Below are positions 1 through 8,174 of a stretch of DNA of 64,000 bases, one piece after another. Source of the DNA: Geobacter sp. Lineage in GTDB: Bacteria > Desulfobacterota > Desulfuromonadia > Geobacterales > Geobacteraceae. Location: positions 1-64,000 of the forward strand of contig PJFC01000004.1 in assembly GCA_003574885.1 (NCBI GenBank). The letters run 5' to 3'. Under the pieces are notes generated by a model. That model had not been told where the DNA came from, made no database searches, and saw only the letters and a list, made by a program, of their open reading frames with translations. Position numbers and translations under genes: made by a program. Within the stretch, counting starts at the first letter, position 1; each line of letters opens with the position of its first letter.

Positions 1-1
1 C

Positions 2-3000
2 TGTCACAACTCCCACGGCTCCAGCGTGGCGGGGATCACCAGCCGCTACTCCAGCGCCACGGGGAATAAGCGGGGCGGTCTGCTGAAGGAGACCGTCAAT
101 GGTATCGGCGGCTATACGACCAATTACAAGCCCCAGGGGGGGGGGAGCGCAGCGGACAGGAACGTACGCAATCCCGGCGCCAGCATCTGCCTGGACTGCC
201 ACATGAGTGCCACACCGACCCAAGCAGTTGCCTTCCGGGGATACACCACCCCTTGGGGATACACTTCTACCTACGGTGCCAGCCAGGCCATCCTCGGTTA
301 CTGGGATTCTCCTTACATGGGATACAGTACCGCCGGAGCCAAGACGAGATATTCCTATAAGAAGATGAATCTTATCAAAGGGGGGCACTTCGGTGCCACG
401 TCACCCCTCTCCAGCACCCCCATGGGGTCCGTCGACGGGCTCTGCACCCCCTGCCACGACCCCCACGGAGTGAGTCCAACCCTGGGAGCCAACCAGCAGT
501 ATGCTGTGCCGCTCCTGAAAGGTACCTGGCTCACCTCTCCCTACAGGGAGGATGTGTCCCCCAAGAATAACTCGCCCCAGACAGCATTGACCGAGCCGAA
601 CACCTATCACATCGATCAGAATACCTTTGGTTCACGTATTGGCGATACAGTTGCTGGAGTCAATGAGTCAGTTGACCAATTTGCAGGTCTCTGTCTTCAG
701 TGTCATTCAAAGAACAGCCTTACCGATGGCACTACCCATACATGGAAGAGCAAGGACCGGATTCACGAGTCAGTCAAGGGGTGGAAAACCGCCAATGGGA
801 CGATCAAACATGCCTACACCTGTTCCAAGTGCCATGCCCCCCATACCAGTTCGGTCCTTCCCCGGCTGATGGTATCCAACTGTCTTGATTCACGGCATAA
901 GGGTCGCACGTGGTATACTCCGTCCGCCTATACGCAGTGGGCAAGTTCTGGCGATATCGGTGCTGGCCATGGCCGTATACCCGGGGTTTATGACAGTTAC
1001 GGCGATGGAAATCCCGGCACCTACTGGCCTGCCTGCCACGAAAGCAACACTGGCAACGGTACCGACCAGAGCTGGAACGTTGTAACGCCATGGGCCTATG
1101 AGCCTCCCATTGCCATTGTCTCAGGCCCGTCGGCAGGTAGCTTCGTGGCAGCTCTCAGCAATGTCTATGCAACCATAACCTGGGGCACCAACCTAGTTGC
1201 GACCTCCTATATTGATTATGGCCTCACGACCGGCTATGGTTTGACGGCTGGCAATAGTTCCCTAGTAGCAGGCCATAGTGTGCAGTTTTCGTCACTGACC
1301 AATCACAGTACCTACCACTATCAGGTGCGCTCCGTCTCCGGTACCGGCAGGTCGATAACCTCGGGTGATCAAACCTTCTACGTTTCTGTTCCGCCAACGG
1401 TTCCGACTCTTGTGGCGCATGCCAACATGGTCAGTGCAACGAGTACGCCGGTTACCCTCCAGTGGAACGCCTCCACCGATCCGGACGGTGGCCTGATCCA
1501 GTACAATGTGGAAGTGGATACCAGCAGCAGTTTCACTACCGCCAACAAGCAGAGTTCCGGCTGGATTGCCGGGACAAGCTGGACGCCGACCCTTGCCACC
1601 AACTCTATTTGGTACTGGCGGGTTCAGGCGCGGGACGGCAACCATACCACGCTCCAGGATCCGGTCTCAGCGTGGTCGGCCGTTGGCAGTTTCTCCATTA
1701 CTGATGGTGCCCCGCCCCCCGCGCCCGTGTTGGTATCGCCCGCGAACGGTTTCTCCGATTGGAGTTGCGGTAATTATTACTACATATACCTCAACTGGAA
1801 TTCCATCGGCACACCGGTGGAATATAATGTTCAGGTAAGTACGGATCCCTCGTTTGCCACGGTTTCCTATACTTCCGGCTGGATTACAGCCACAACCTGG
1901 GGGACGGGGCTGACCACTACCAATGCCTATTACTGGCGGATCCAGGCACGGAATTCCCTGAACCTGGCCCTTGGCCCCTGGTCGTCGGTAAATTCATTTA
2001 TCATCACCGATACCGGCCCCTGTTCATATACCTGTCCCATTGTGTACACCTGGGACGGGCAGCAGTTTGCCTTTGAATCGGACGTTTATACGAAGGGAAA
2101 ACTGGGGCTCAAATACTCGACTGGCTTCCTGAAACCCAATCCCAATGATTACTATCTTCTGTTGAACGAGCCGGCGAAGACGTCTGACAACAGTTATCAA
2201 TTGCGAATTGTTGAGGAAAGGGAAGAAACTGACTACCTGGATAACCTGAAACTCTATACCCTTGACTATCCGGAGGACCGGAACATCTACTCCGAGATAT
2301 TTTTCACCGGCACCTCTTACGTGGACCCGGGCACGCTTGTCCATACGGTCGCCAAAACGTTGCAGGTTCCCCGGAGCATGACATTGGTGGAGACAGGTGT
2401 CGACGTTGCTCCTCAACTTGCAACATCAGACGGGAATTACCTCGTCCTGAGCAATGACAGGAATCTGGATTTCAACTGGCAGACCGTGGAACTCGATTTG
2501 GGAGATCAGTCGCAGGCGTCCCAGATAAAGCTGGTCATTGATGCCGTGAGCGAATTCCCCACCACTCCTGCGGGCAACCAACGGGCAAGCTCCCTCGACA
2601 AAAACGGACAACGCACCCTGCTCGAGGTGCTGGACGCCAGCGGGAACTGGGTGGTCGTTCCGGCTACAACGAAACAACTTCCAATACCGAAGGGGTTCCG
2701 CAGACCCTATGTCCTGGATATCTCCAACATCTTCCTGACTAATGTCTACAAGGTGCGGCTGAGCTTCCTGTATAAAACCGACATCGATGCCATATCCTTT
2801 GACACCACTGCCGATGAGCCGGTAAGCCTCAATGTCGTGCCGCTCCAGTCGGCAAGTCTCGACTATCACGGGGTGGACCCGACAGTGGGCAGTGATGCCA
2901 TATACCGTTATATATACAGCAGTCTTGTTGACACTACACAGTCATACATGCCGGGCAACTACACCCGGTTTGGCGATGTTACGCCTTTGTTGACAGGGAC

Positions 3001-3277
3001 CGATGACAAATTTGTCATATTCGGGAAAGGCGACCAGTTGTCGCTTAAGTATGGTGGTGAGAGCAGCAGGCCTGCCGGCACTTCCCGAAGGTTTCTTCTC
3101 TATTTTGATGGTTATTACAAGGCACAGAATAATGTCAGCATACCCAACACGGTTGAACCATTGCCGTTTGCCGCAATGAGCAATTTCCCTTATGATCCGG
3201 CGGTTGAGAATTATCCTGCCGATACCGACCATAACCGTTATCGCCAAGAGTACAATACCAGGAGTTATGGTCCTTAA
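2..3277 (+). CDS. Multiheme c-type cytochrome with fibronectin-like domains (5' partial)
   Basis: The gene enters from the left edge: the frame is open from base 2 and begins with Cys-His, the tail of a CxxCH heme motif cut by the window. About 1091 residues are visible. Intact heme c motifs lie at visible residues 63 (CLDCH), 148 (CTPCH), 231 (CLQCH) and 274 (CSKCH). Two further sites look decayed: CLDSRH at 294 and WPACH at 342. Three fibronectin III-like domains follow (about 364-455, 456-568, 569-668), then a roughly 400-residue C-terminal region opening with CPIVYTWDG and ending at the stop. Such proteins are exported and heme-loaded in the periplasm; many in Geobacter sit at the outer surface in electron transfer. 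That role here is inference. The GTG at 26 is internal, not the start. Confidence 0.85.
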   Translation, partial: CHNSHGSSVAGITSRYSSATGNKRGGLLKETVNGIGGYTTNYKPQGGGSAADRNVRNPGASICLDCHMSATPTQAVAFRGYTTPWGYTSTYGASQAILGYWDSPYMGYSTAGAKTRYSYKKMNLIKGGHFGATSPLSSTPMGSVDGLCTPCHDPHGVSPTLGANQQYAVPLLKGTWLTSPYREDVSPKNNSPQTALTEPNTYHIDQNTFGSRIGDTVAGVNESVDQFAGLCLQCHSKNSLTDGTTHTWKSKDRIHESVKGWKTANGTIKHAYTCSKCHAPHTSSVLPRLMVSNCLDSRHKGRTWYTPSAYTQWASSGDIGAGHGRIPGVYDSYGDGNPGTYWPACHESNTGNGTDQSWNVVTPWAYEPPIAIVSGPSAGSFVAALSNVYATITWGTNLVATSYIDYGLTTGYGLTAGNSSLVAGHSVQFSSLTNHSTYHYQVRSVSGTGRSITSGDQTFYVSVPPTVPTLVAHANMVSATSTPVTLQWNASTDPDGGLIQYNVEVDTSSSFTTANKQSSGWIAGTSWTPTLATNSIWYWRVQARDGNHTTLQDPVSAWSAVGSFSITDGAPPPAPVLVSPANGFSDWSCGNYYYIYLNWNSIGTPVEYNVQVSTDPSFATVSYTSGWITATTWGTGLTTTNAYYWRIQARNSLNLALGPWSSVNSFIITDTGPCSYTCPIVYTWDGQQFAFESDVYTKGKLGLKYSTGFLKPNPNDYYLLLNEPAKTSDNSYQLRIVEEREETDYLDNLKLYTLDYPEDRNIYSEIFFTGTSYVDPGTLVHTVAKTLQVPRSMTLVETGVDVAPQLATSDGNYLVLSNDRNLDFNWQTVELDLGDQSQASQIKLVIDAVSEFPTTPAGNQRASSLDKNGQRTLLEVLDASGNWVVVPATTKQLPIPKGFRRPYVLDISNIFLTNVYKVRLSFLYKTDIDAISFDTTADEPVSLNVVPLQSASLDYHGVDPTVGSDAIYRYIYSSLVDTTQSYMPGNYTRFGDVTPLLTGTDDKFVIFGKGDQLSLKYGGESSRPAGTSRRFLLYFDGYYKAQNNVSIPNTVEPLPFAAMSNFPYDPAVENYPADTDHNRYRQEYNTRSYGP

Positions 3278-3338
3278 TTGCAAAGGGGCGTGGTAGGAAG
3301 GTCGGGAGGCAAGATCCTCTCAGTCTTCTTAACAAACG

Positions 3339-3371
3339 AAACGGGTCGATGCCATACGCATCGACCCGTTT
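3339..3371. terminator. Bidirectional hairpin terminator between convergent genes
   Basis: A perfect 13-bp inverted repeat (3339-3351 with 3359-3371) with a 7-base loop lies between the convergent cytochrome and response regulator genes. It starts with AAA and ends with TTT, so it could work in both directions, although the U tract is short. Confidence 0.7.
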
Positions 3372-3403
3372 CCATGTGACGTAGGGAAGAAGGAGCGGGG
3401 AGT

Positions 3404-4378
3404 TCAGTGGCCGTTGCGCTTCAGCTTGTAGATCAGCCCGGCGTTGTCGAGGGCGATGGCGGCGTGGGTGGCCAGGGTGGTCATGAATTCCACCTCTGCA
3501 TCGGTGAAGGTGGTGCCGTCATGGCGCCCAGAGATGTTGACTACTCCCGCCACCCGGTCTTTGACCCGGAGGGGGATCGACAGGATGCCCGGCGTGCTGA
3601 ACAGGTCGCCGCTGAAGTCTTCCTCCAGGAGGCGGTGGGTAAGGGCCGCCGGCACATCCGTATCAATGCGGAGCGGTTTGTTGCTGGATGCCACAAGTCC
3701 GCTTATCCCCTGGTCGTGGCGCAGCACGAAGCGCTTGGCCAGGTTGTGATCGATGCCGACGCAAACCTTCATTCCGAAGGTGGTCCCCCCCTTGTCAAGG
3801 AGGAGCAGGTAGCCTTTCTTTGCTTTCAGCTGCTCAACCGCGCTCTCAACGAGCATGCGGAGGATATCGCCGATCTCCAGGGTGGATGCGATCATGGCGC
3901 AGACCCGGTTGACGGTTTTCATCATCTCAAGGGACGCTTCCAGTTGCTGGTTCTTGATGGAGAGATCACTGAAGAGCCGCCGGTTTTCATGCCTGAGAGC
4001 TTGTTTCTCCAAAGTCCGATCCACCACGTTGAAAAGTATCGCGTCGTCATCGATCGGTTTCACGATGTAGTCGTAAGCGCCGAGACGGAGCGCCTTTATG
4101 GCGGTGAAGGTCGATGCGTTGCCGCTGACGATGACCACGTCAGTATCCGGGTTTATTTCCTTGATCAGCTTAAGGAGGATGAGACCACTCATTCCCGGCA
4201 GAAGTATATCAACGAGAACGAGATTGAATGTTTCGTCGCGGAACAGCTTGAGCGCTTCCTCGCCGGACGTGGCGCAGCTTACCCTGTATCCCCTCCCTTC
4301 CAGCAACCGGCTAAGCATCTTCAGAATGGCATCTGAATCGTCGACCAGCAGTATGTGGGGGATTAGCGTCTGGGTCAT
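3404..4378 (-). CDS. Response regulator with REC and GAF domains
   Basis: This 324-residue protein has an N-terminal CheY-like receiver (about residues 6-120: HILLVDDSD acidic pocket, LVLVDILLPGMSG phosphoacceptor region, VSGNA, and KPIDDD with the conserved lysine). A coiled linker (about 130-165) joins it to a GAF domain (about 165-315). There is no DNA-binding, GGDEF or kinase domain, so output is probably through protein contacts or ligand sensing by the GAF domain; the partner is unknown. The start at 4378 is chosen over an upstream one at 4510 because the receiver fold begins there and GAGGAG precedes it at good spacing. It is convergent with the cytochrome and divergent from the prenyl synthase. 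Confidence 0.85.
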   Translation of the reverse strand: MTQTLIPHILLVDDSDAILKMLSRLLEGRGYRVSCATSGEEALKLFRDETFNLVLVDILLPGMSGLILLKLIKEINPDTDVVIVSGNASTFTAIKALRLGAYDYIVKPIDDDAILFNVVDRTLEKQALRHENRRLFSDLSIKNQQLEASLEMMKTVNRVCAMIASTLEIGDILRMLVESAVEQLKAKKGYLLLLDKGGTTFGMKVCVGIDHNLAKRFVLRHDQGISGLVASSNKPLRIDTDVPAALTHRLLEEDFSGDLFSTPGILSIPLRVKDRVAGVVNISGRHDGTTFTDAEVEFMTTLATHAAIALDNAGLIYKLKRNGH

Positions 4379-4560
4379 GGTACGCTCCTCAATATTACCG
4401 TGATTTGCCAGCTGATGGTAGATGAAGAGCGCCCTAAAATCAACGGTAAATGTGCCATTTTGCCGTGCAAAGCGCCGAGGCAAGCCATTCGACCAGAAAA
4501 ACTTTGACAAAAACGCCGGTATTCCTTTACTATTGCCCCATTACGAGACGAGGTTCATTG

Positions 4561-5529
4561 ATGGACGCAGCGCTTGCCCTGATCGGGGAAGATCTTAAAA
4601 ATGTGGAACTGCAGTTCAAGAAAGACCTGCAGTCAAACGTGCCGCTTATCCGCAAGGTAGCGGAGTATGTCGTGTCCAGCGGCGGCAAGCGCATACGGCC
4701 TGCTCTCCTGCTCCTCGCGGCAAATCTCTGCGGTTATCGCGGCGAGCGCCATGTGCCGCTGGCGAGCGTTGTCGAATTCATCCACACTGCGACCCTGCTC
4801 CACGACGATGTGGTGGACAATGCCAACCTCCGTCGTGGTATCGCCTCCGCCAATACCCTCTGGGGTAACGAGGCGTCCGTCCTGGTTGGGGATTTCCTCT
4901 TCTCCAAATCCTTTTCCCTCATGGTGGCCGATGGCGACCTGCGGGTCCTCGCAGTCCTTTCCAACGCAACCACCCTCATCGCTGAGGGGGAGGTGCTCCA
5001 GCTTGTCTCCACGAGCGATCTTGATATGACGGAGGAGCGCTACGTGGAAGTGGTTCGCTGCAAGACAGCCATACTTCTCTCCGCTGCCTGTCATGCCGGT
5101 GCAATTGTGGGTGGGGCTCCCCGCGAACAGGAAGACTCCCTGCGTGATTTCGGCATGGATCTGGGGATAGCCTTCCAGATGATGGACGATACCTTGGACT
5201 ATGTGGCCACCGAGGACGAATTCGGTAAAAGCATCGGCCATGACCTTGAGGAAGGGAAGATAACTCTCCCGCTGATCCATACCCTGGAGCGCTGCACATC
5301 TGCGGAACGTGAACTGATCGGTGACATCGTCGCCAAAGATGTTCTTGCCGCGGAGGACTTCCATGCAGTATTCGATCTCGTCACTGCTTACGGTGGTATT
5401 GACTATGCTATGGATAAGGCACGGGAATATATCGAACGGGCCAAGGTTCATCTCGACACCTTTGCAGAATCCCCCGGCAAAACCGCACTCCAAGGCCTGG
5501 CAGACTACGTAGTGACCCGCGCTAAATAG
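4561..5529 (+). CDS. ispB: Long-chain polyprenyl diphosphate synthase
   Basis: A 322-residue trans-prenyltransferase that extends farnesyl diphosphate with isopentenyl diphosphate, most likely to make the menaquinone side chain. The first aspartate-rich motif is DDVVD (82-86), preceded by small residues (HTATLLH), which suits a long product. The second is DDTLD (209-213). GGKRIRP (41-47) is the usual IPP-binding segment. The ATG at 4561 follows a purine-rich GAGACGAGG. An upstream in-frame start at 4450 would add a non-homologous leader and overlap the divergent gene's control region. Exact chain length cannot be read from sequence alone. Confidence 0.9.
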   Translation: MDAALALIGEDLKNVELQFKKDLQSNVPLIRKVAEYVVSSGGKRIRPALLLLAANLCGYRGERHVPLASVVEFIHTATLLHDDVVDNANLRRGIASANTLWGNEASVLVGDFLFSKSFSLMVADGDLRVLAVLSNATTLIAEGEVLQLVSTSDLDMTEERYVEVVRCKTAILLSAACHAGAIVGGAPREQEDSLRDFGMDLGIAFQMMDDTLDYVATEDEFGKSIGHDLEEGKITLPLIHTLERCTSAERELIGDIVAKDVLAAEDFHAVFDLVTAYGGIDYAMDKAREYIERAKVHLDTFAESPGKTALQGLADYVVTRAK

Positions 5530-5654
5530 CAGAACCTTCCGTTAAATAACAATATTTTAAAATTGTTTTCCACTGTAATTCAGCATGTTAGCCTCTGTTA
5601 AGTTGTTGGCGCAGAAATTGCTCATAAATGCAAAGATGTTAATTTAAGTGCATT

Positions 5655-5933
5655 GTGAATGGATTTGTGCCGATGAACGACGAGAAGCTCGTACACAAGA
5701 CGGAAATGGAATTCCAGGGCGACCGCTATGAGGTCCTGGTTTACTGCCGCACCGACGGCCGGCATTTTGCCAGGACCTACTTCGGTGATGACGATGTCAT
5801 CATTAACGATGGTTCTTCCCTGGAAGAAGTCCTGGCCCGGCACGAACGTCTCCTCCCCCTCGCGGTGAGTTCCCGCAGGATACTGCAGGAATACACGGGA
5901 GTCCCCCGACGCAGTCGCAGTTCCCGCCTCTGA
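5655..5933 (+). CDS. Conserved small protein of unknown function
   Basis: A 92-residue acidic protein with no domain I recognise. The stretch EMEFQGDRYEVLVYCRTDGRH followed by FARTYFGDDDVIINDG looks like a small beta-rich domain, with a short helical segment after it (SLEEVLARHERLLPLA) and a basic, Arg/Ser-rich tail. The start is uncertain: GTG at 5655 and ATG at 5673 are both possible and neither has a strong ribosome-binding site. No signal peptide or membrane segment is visible. It sits alone between ispB and the thioredoxin lipoprotein gene. Codon use resembles its neighbours, supporting a real gene. Confidence 0.6.
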   Translation: MNGFVPMNDEKLVHKTEMEFQGDRYEVLVYCRTDGRHFARTYFGDDDVIINDGSSLEEVLARHERLLPLAVSSRRILQEYTGVPRRSRSSRL

Positions 5934-6111
5934 AGAGGCGGCTGTTCTCCCCTCCCATCTTACCCACCGATTGGTACCACGGAAAAATCCCTTGCATTTA
6001 GTCTGAAACTGGACGTAAAGTGACCCCCTGAGCGGAGTGACGTGTTGCGCTTGACGCTCATGGCAGTAGTTGTTGCGGGGACACCACATCCCCCCCTCCA
6101 ATGTGATTTGG

Positions 6112-6126
6112 CAATAATCATTATCT
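6112..6126. promoter_or_regulatory. Candidate Fur-like site upstream of the thioredoxin gene
   Basis: CAATAATCATTATCT matches 11 of 14 defined positions of the classical 7-1-7 Fur box (TGATAAT-N-ATTATCA). It lies just ahead of the ribosome-binding site of the ResA-like gene. AT-rich 15-mers can match by chance, so this is only a candidate. Confidence 0.3.
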
Positions 6127-6145
6127 CTCAACAGGAGCGAATACG

Positions 6146-6670
6146 ATGAAGAACGTCATAATCTGGTCGATGTTGTGTTTAATGGTTGTCCTGGCTGGCT
6201 GTTCCAAGGAACAGAACGGTGCGGCGGGAAAACCAGTGGCGCGGGAAGGGAGCCAGGCGCCGGATTTCACCCTCAAGAACCTTGACGGGCAGGAAGTCCG
6301 CCTGTCCTCTCTCAAGGGTAAGGTGGTGCTCCTCAATTTCTGGGCCACCTGGTGTCCTCCCTGCCGTGAAGAAGTTCCCTCCATGGTAAAGCTTAACGGT
6401 GCCATGGAGAACAAGCCGTTCCAGATGCTCGCAGTTTCCATTGACGAGGGGGGCAAAAAGGCCGTCGAGACCTATTTCAGGGAATCGGAAAATACGCTGC
6501 CGGCACTCCTGGATTCCGACCGTGCTGTCGGCAATATTTACGGCATCACGGGGGTACCGGAAACCTTTATCATCGATATGAAGGGTGTTATACTGAAAAA
6601 AGTCGTCGGCCCCATGGATTGGAGCAATCCTGAGGTGATCGGCTACCTGGACGGATTGACGAAGAACTGA
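6146..6670 (+). CDS. TlpA/ResA-family thioredoxin lipoprotein
   Basis: A 174-residue thiol-disulfide oxidoreductase. Residues 1-19 form a lipoprotein signal with lipobox LAGC, so it is probably anchored in the periplasm. The thioredoxin-like fold carries WCPPC (catalytic cysteines about residues 70 and 73) and the cis-proline region GVPETFIID. Family members reduce apocytochrome c cysteines or other periplasmic disulfides. The next gene, 10 bases downstream, is a CcdA-type electron transporter, which fits cytochrome c maturation in an organism rich in multiheme cytochromes. A good ribosome-binding site (CAGGAG) precedes the ATG. Confidence 0.88.
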   Translation: MKNVIIWSMLCLMVVLAGCSKEQNGAAGKPVAREGSQAPDFTLKNLDGQEVRLSSLKGKVVLLNFWATWCPPCREEVPSMVKLNGAMENKPFQMLAVSIDEGGKKAVETYFRESENTLPALLDSDRAVGNIYGITGVPETFIIDMKGVILKKVVGPMDWSNPEVIGYLDGLTKN

Positions 6671-6680
6671 GAGGTCTGAC

Positions 6681-7406
6681 ATGGAAGCAAGTCACATAAC
6701 ATTTCTGGGGGCTTTCGTGGCAGGGCTTCTGTCCTTTCTTTCTCCCTGCGTTCTCCCCCTCATTCCTTCTTTTATCACCTACATAACCGGTCTCTCATTT
6801 ACCGAGCTCCAGTCGGAGCATCCGACCCACGAAGTCCGCCAGCAGACCATCCTTCATACGTTGCTTTTCATCTCCGGCTTCACGGTTGTCTTCGTGTTGC
6901 TCGGCGCCTCTGCCACGTTTATCGGCGGCCTCATGCAGGAGCACATGGTGGCCATCCGCCGGGTCGGCGGCGTGCTCATCGTGCTGTTCGGTATTCACCT
7001 TACGGGGCTTTTCCCGATCAAGTTTCTCCTCGGCGAGAAACGCATCGCCTTGCACCGCAAGCCAGTCGGTTACGCGGGGAGCTTTTTCGTGGGACTTGCC
7101 TTTGCTGCGGGCTGGACCCCCTGCATCGGCCCCATTCTCGCCTCCATACTCATGGTGGCAGCGGCGGAGGAGACGGTGGCGCACGGGATCGCGCTGCTGC
7201 TCACTTACTCCATGGGACTTGCCATTCCCTTCTTCCTGGCTGCTCTGGCCATGCATCAGTTTCTCGTTGTCTTCAACCGTTTCAAAAAATACATCCGTAT
7301 CTTCGAAATCGTTACCGGGGTCTTTCTCGTCATCGTCGGGGTGATGGTATTCACCAATTACCTGACAGTGCTGAGCCGCTACACGACCATCTGGTTTGGG
7401 GAGTAG
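6681..7406 (+). CDS. ccdA: CcdA/DsbD-type transmembrane electron transporter
   Basis: A 241-residue inner-membrane protein of about six transmembrane segments that carries reducing power from cytoplasmic thioredoxin to periplasmic thiol proteins. Both family redox-cysteine segments are present: SFLSPCVLPLIPS near residue 22 and AGWTPCIGPIL near residue 150. It lacks the extra periplasmic domains of full DsbD and is of normal CcdA length. It follows the ResA-like lipoprotein by 10 bases and is almost certainly co-transcribed with it, giving a two-gene reductase pair for heme-site cysteines. Confidence 0.9.
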   Translation: MEASHITFLGAFVAGLLSFLSPCVLPLIPSFITYITGLSFTELQSEHPTHEVRQQTILHTLLFISGFTVVFVLLGASATFIGGLMQEHMVAIRRVGGVLIVLFGIHLTGLFPIKFLLGEKRIALHRKPVGYAGSFFVGLAFAAGWTPCIGPILASILMVAAAEETVAHGIALLLTYSMGLAIPFFLAALAMHQFLVVFNRFKKYIRIFEIVTGVFLVIVGVMVFTNYLTVLSRYTTIWFGE

Positions 7407-7407
7407 C

Positions 7408-7809
7408 ATGGGTGCCGCACCGGCGACGGTCTCTCTTCAGCTTGCGGTCGCCGATCTCGGTACGACGGAGGCATTCTATGCCGGTATCCTGGAGCTCCCC
7501 ATTGAGAGGGCGCTGACCTCACGGGGGGCTCCGGAACATCTCGTGCTGCGGCAAGACGGGTTGGAACTGATCTTTGTGGATGAGGATGCGGTCGGGAGAG
7601 CCCATCCGGTTCTGGCTGAGCGGCTGGCTGATTACCCGAAAGGCGTGGGGATTACGTTCCATATCCGGGTGACTGACATTGAGGATGTTTTTGACGCGAT
7701 TCTGGAGGAGGATTTGACGGTTCTCTACCCTCTGGAGGAGAAGCCATACGGGACAAAGGAGTTCTGGTGCTTCGATCCAGACGGGTACCTCCTGGTGCTG
7801 GAGGAGTGA
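7408..7809 (+). CDS. VOC (glyoxalase/bleomycin resistance) superfamily protein
   Basis: A 133-residue single VOC module made of paired beta-alpha-beta-beta-beta units: SLQLAVADLGTTEAFYAGIL near the N-terminus and TFHIRVTDIEDVFDAILE in the second half, ending in FWCFDPDGYLLVLEE. VOC proteins are usually metal-dependent isomerases, dioxygenases or binding proteins; the substrate here cannot be assigned. The ATG at 7408 follows GGGGAG and starts one base after the ccdA stop. A TTG at 7396 is also in frame but less likely. It is the last gene of this run and is followed by a clear hairpin. Confidence 0.8.
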   Translation: MGAAPATVSLQLAVADLGTTEAFYAGILELPIERALTSRGAPEHLVLRQDGLELIFVDEDAVGRAHPVLAERLADYPKGVGITFHIRVTDIEDVFDAILEEDLTVLYPLEEKPYGTKEFWCFDPDGYLLVLEE

Positions 7810-7830
7810 GGGGCGAGGGGTAAGGAATTG

Positions 7831-7860
7831 CGGGCAACCAGGTACAGAGCTGGTTGCCCG
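7831..7860 (+). terminator. Hairpin terminator after the VOC gene
   Basis: An 11-bp perfect stem (7831-7841 with 7850-7860) with an 8-base loop is followed by TTGTTGTTAT. It separates the VOC gene from the oppositely oriented tiny gene at 7867-8010 and may serve both. Confidence 0.7.
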
Positions 7861-7866
7861 TTGTTG

Positions 7867-8010
7867 TTATGGCTGGTTCTTTTTTTTCTCCCGATCCTCG
7901 GGAGCGCAGGAATCAGCCATTCAGGTGGGGACTCCTAACCGGGGGAGGATGTACTTCTGCAGTACGATCCAGAATGCCACGAAGCCGAAAATAATAAGCA
8001 GATCTTTCAT
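7867..8010 (-). CDS. Candidate 47-residue membrane selenoprotein (in-frame TGA read as Sec)
   Basis: An ATG at 8010 follows a very strong ribosome-binding site (CAGGAGGG). The first 29 codons encode one transmembrane helix (about residues 4-19) and a tail ending LPRLGVPT. The next codon is TGA (7921-7923). Reading through it gives Sec-Met-Ala-Asp-Ser-Cys and a short charged lysine-rich tail ending at TAA (7867-7869). A perfect 7-bp hairpin with loop GGA lies 16-33 bases after the TGA, as expected for a bacterial SECIS. If TGA instead stops translation, the product is a 29-residue membrane peptide. The gene is divergent from fur, so iron or redox control is possible. Family knowledge: small membrane selenoproteins with Cys homologues exist in deltaproteobacteria; the function is unknown. 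Confidence 0.65.
7888..7904 (-). promoter_or_regulatory. SECIS-like hairpin after the in-frame TGA
   Basis: On the minus strand CUCCCGA-GGA-UCGGGAG forms a 7-bp perfect stem whose loop starts with G, 23 bases after the UGA. Published bacterial SECIS models expect a G in the first loop positions and a loop 16-37 bases from the UGA. No U tract follows on either strand, so a plain terminator explains it less well. Confidence 0.55.
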
Positions 8011-8115
8011 CTGTTTCCCTCCTGACCGCCATGCTACCATATATTCCGAAAATTATATAGATCAAATTCTTTCCCCCTGGGGTTTCGAGCTAAAGCGGGG
8101 CGTAAAAAAAATCTG

Positions 8116-8144
8116 TTGACATTGTCTTGCCGGATAACTATTAT
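8116..8144 (+). promoter_or_regulatory. Sigma70 promoter of fur
   Basis: TTGACA (8116-8121), a 17-base spacer, and TATTAT (8139-8144) form a near-consensus promoter. The Fur box at 8143-8160 overlaps its -10 end and start point. Confidence 0.75.
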
Positions 8145-8160
8145 GAAAATCACTTTCAAT
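8143..8160. promoter_or_regulatory. Fur box of fur (autoregulation)
   Basis: ATGAAAATCACTTTCAAT is an imperfect palindrome (TGAAA-N5-TTTCA core) at the fur transcription start. Its reverse complement matches the box upstream of feoB at 17 of 18 positions, which argues for one shared regulator, presumably Fur itself. Confidence 0.65.
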
Positions 8161-8174
8161 ATAAGGGGGTGTGC

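Noticed and set aside
885..1085. Frameshift considered at the CLDSRH heme site
   Set aside because: Shifting frame would restore a CLDCHG motif, but the shifted frame soon loses protein-like sequence while the annotated frame continues normally for 800 residues.
3407..4336. 309-residue open frame on the plus strand opposite the REC-GAF gene
   Set aside because: It lies entirely antisense to a clearly homologous gene; the composition is that of a mirror frame in GC-rich DNA.
7888..7904. Hairpin considered as an ordinary transcription terminator
   Set aside because: No U tract follows it on either strand, and a better terminator lies at 7831-7860; the SECIS reading fits better.
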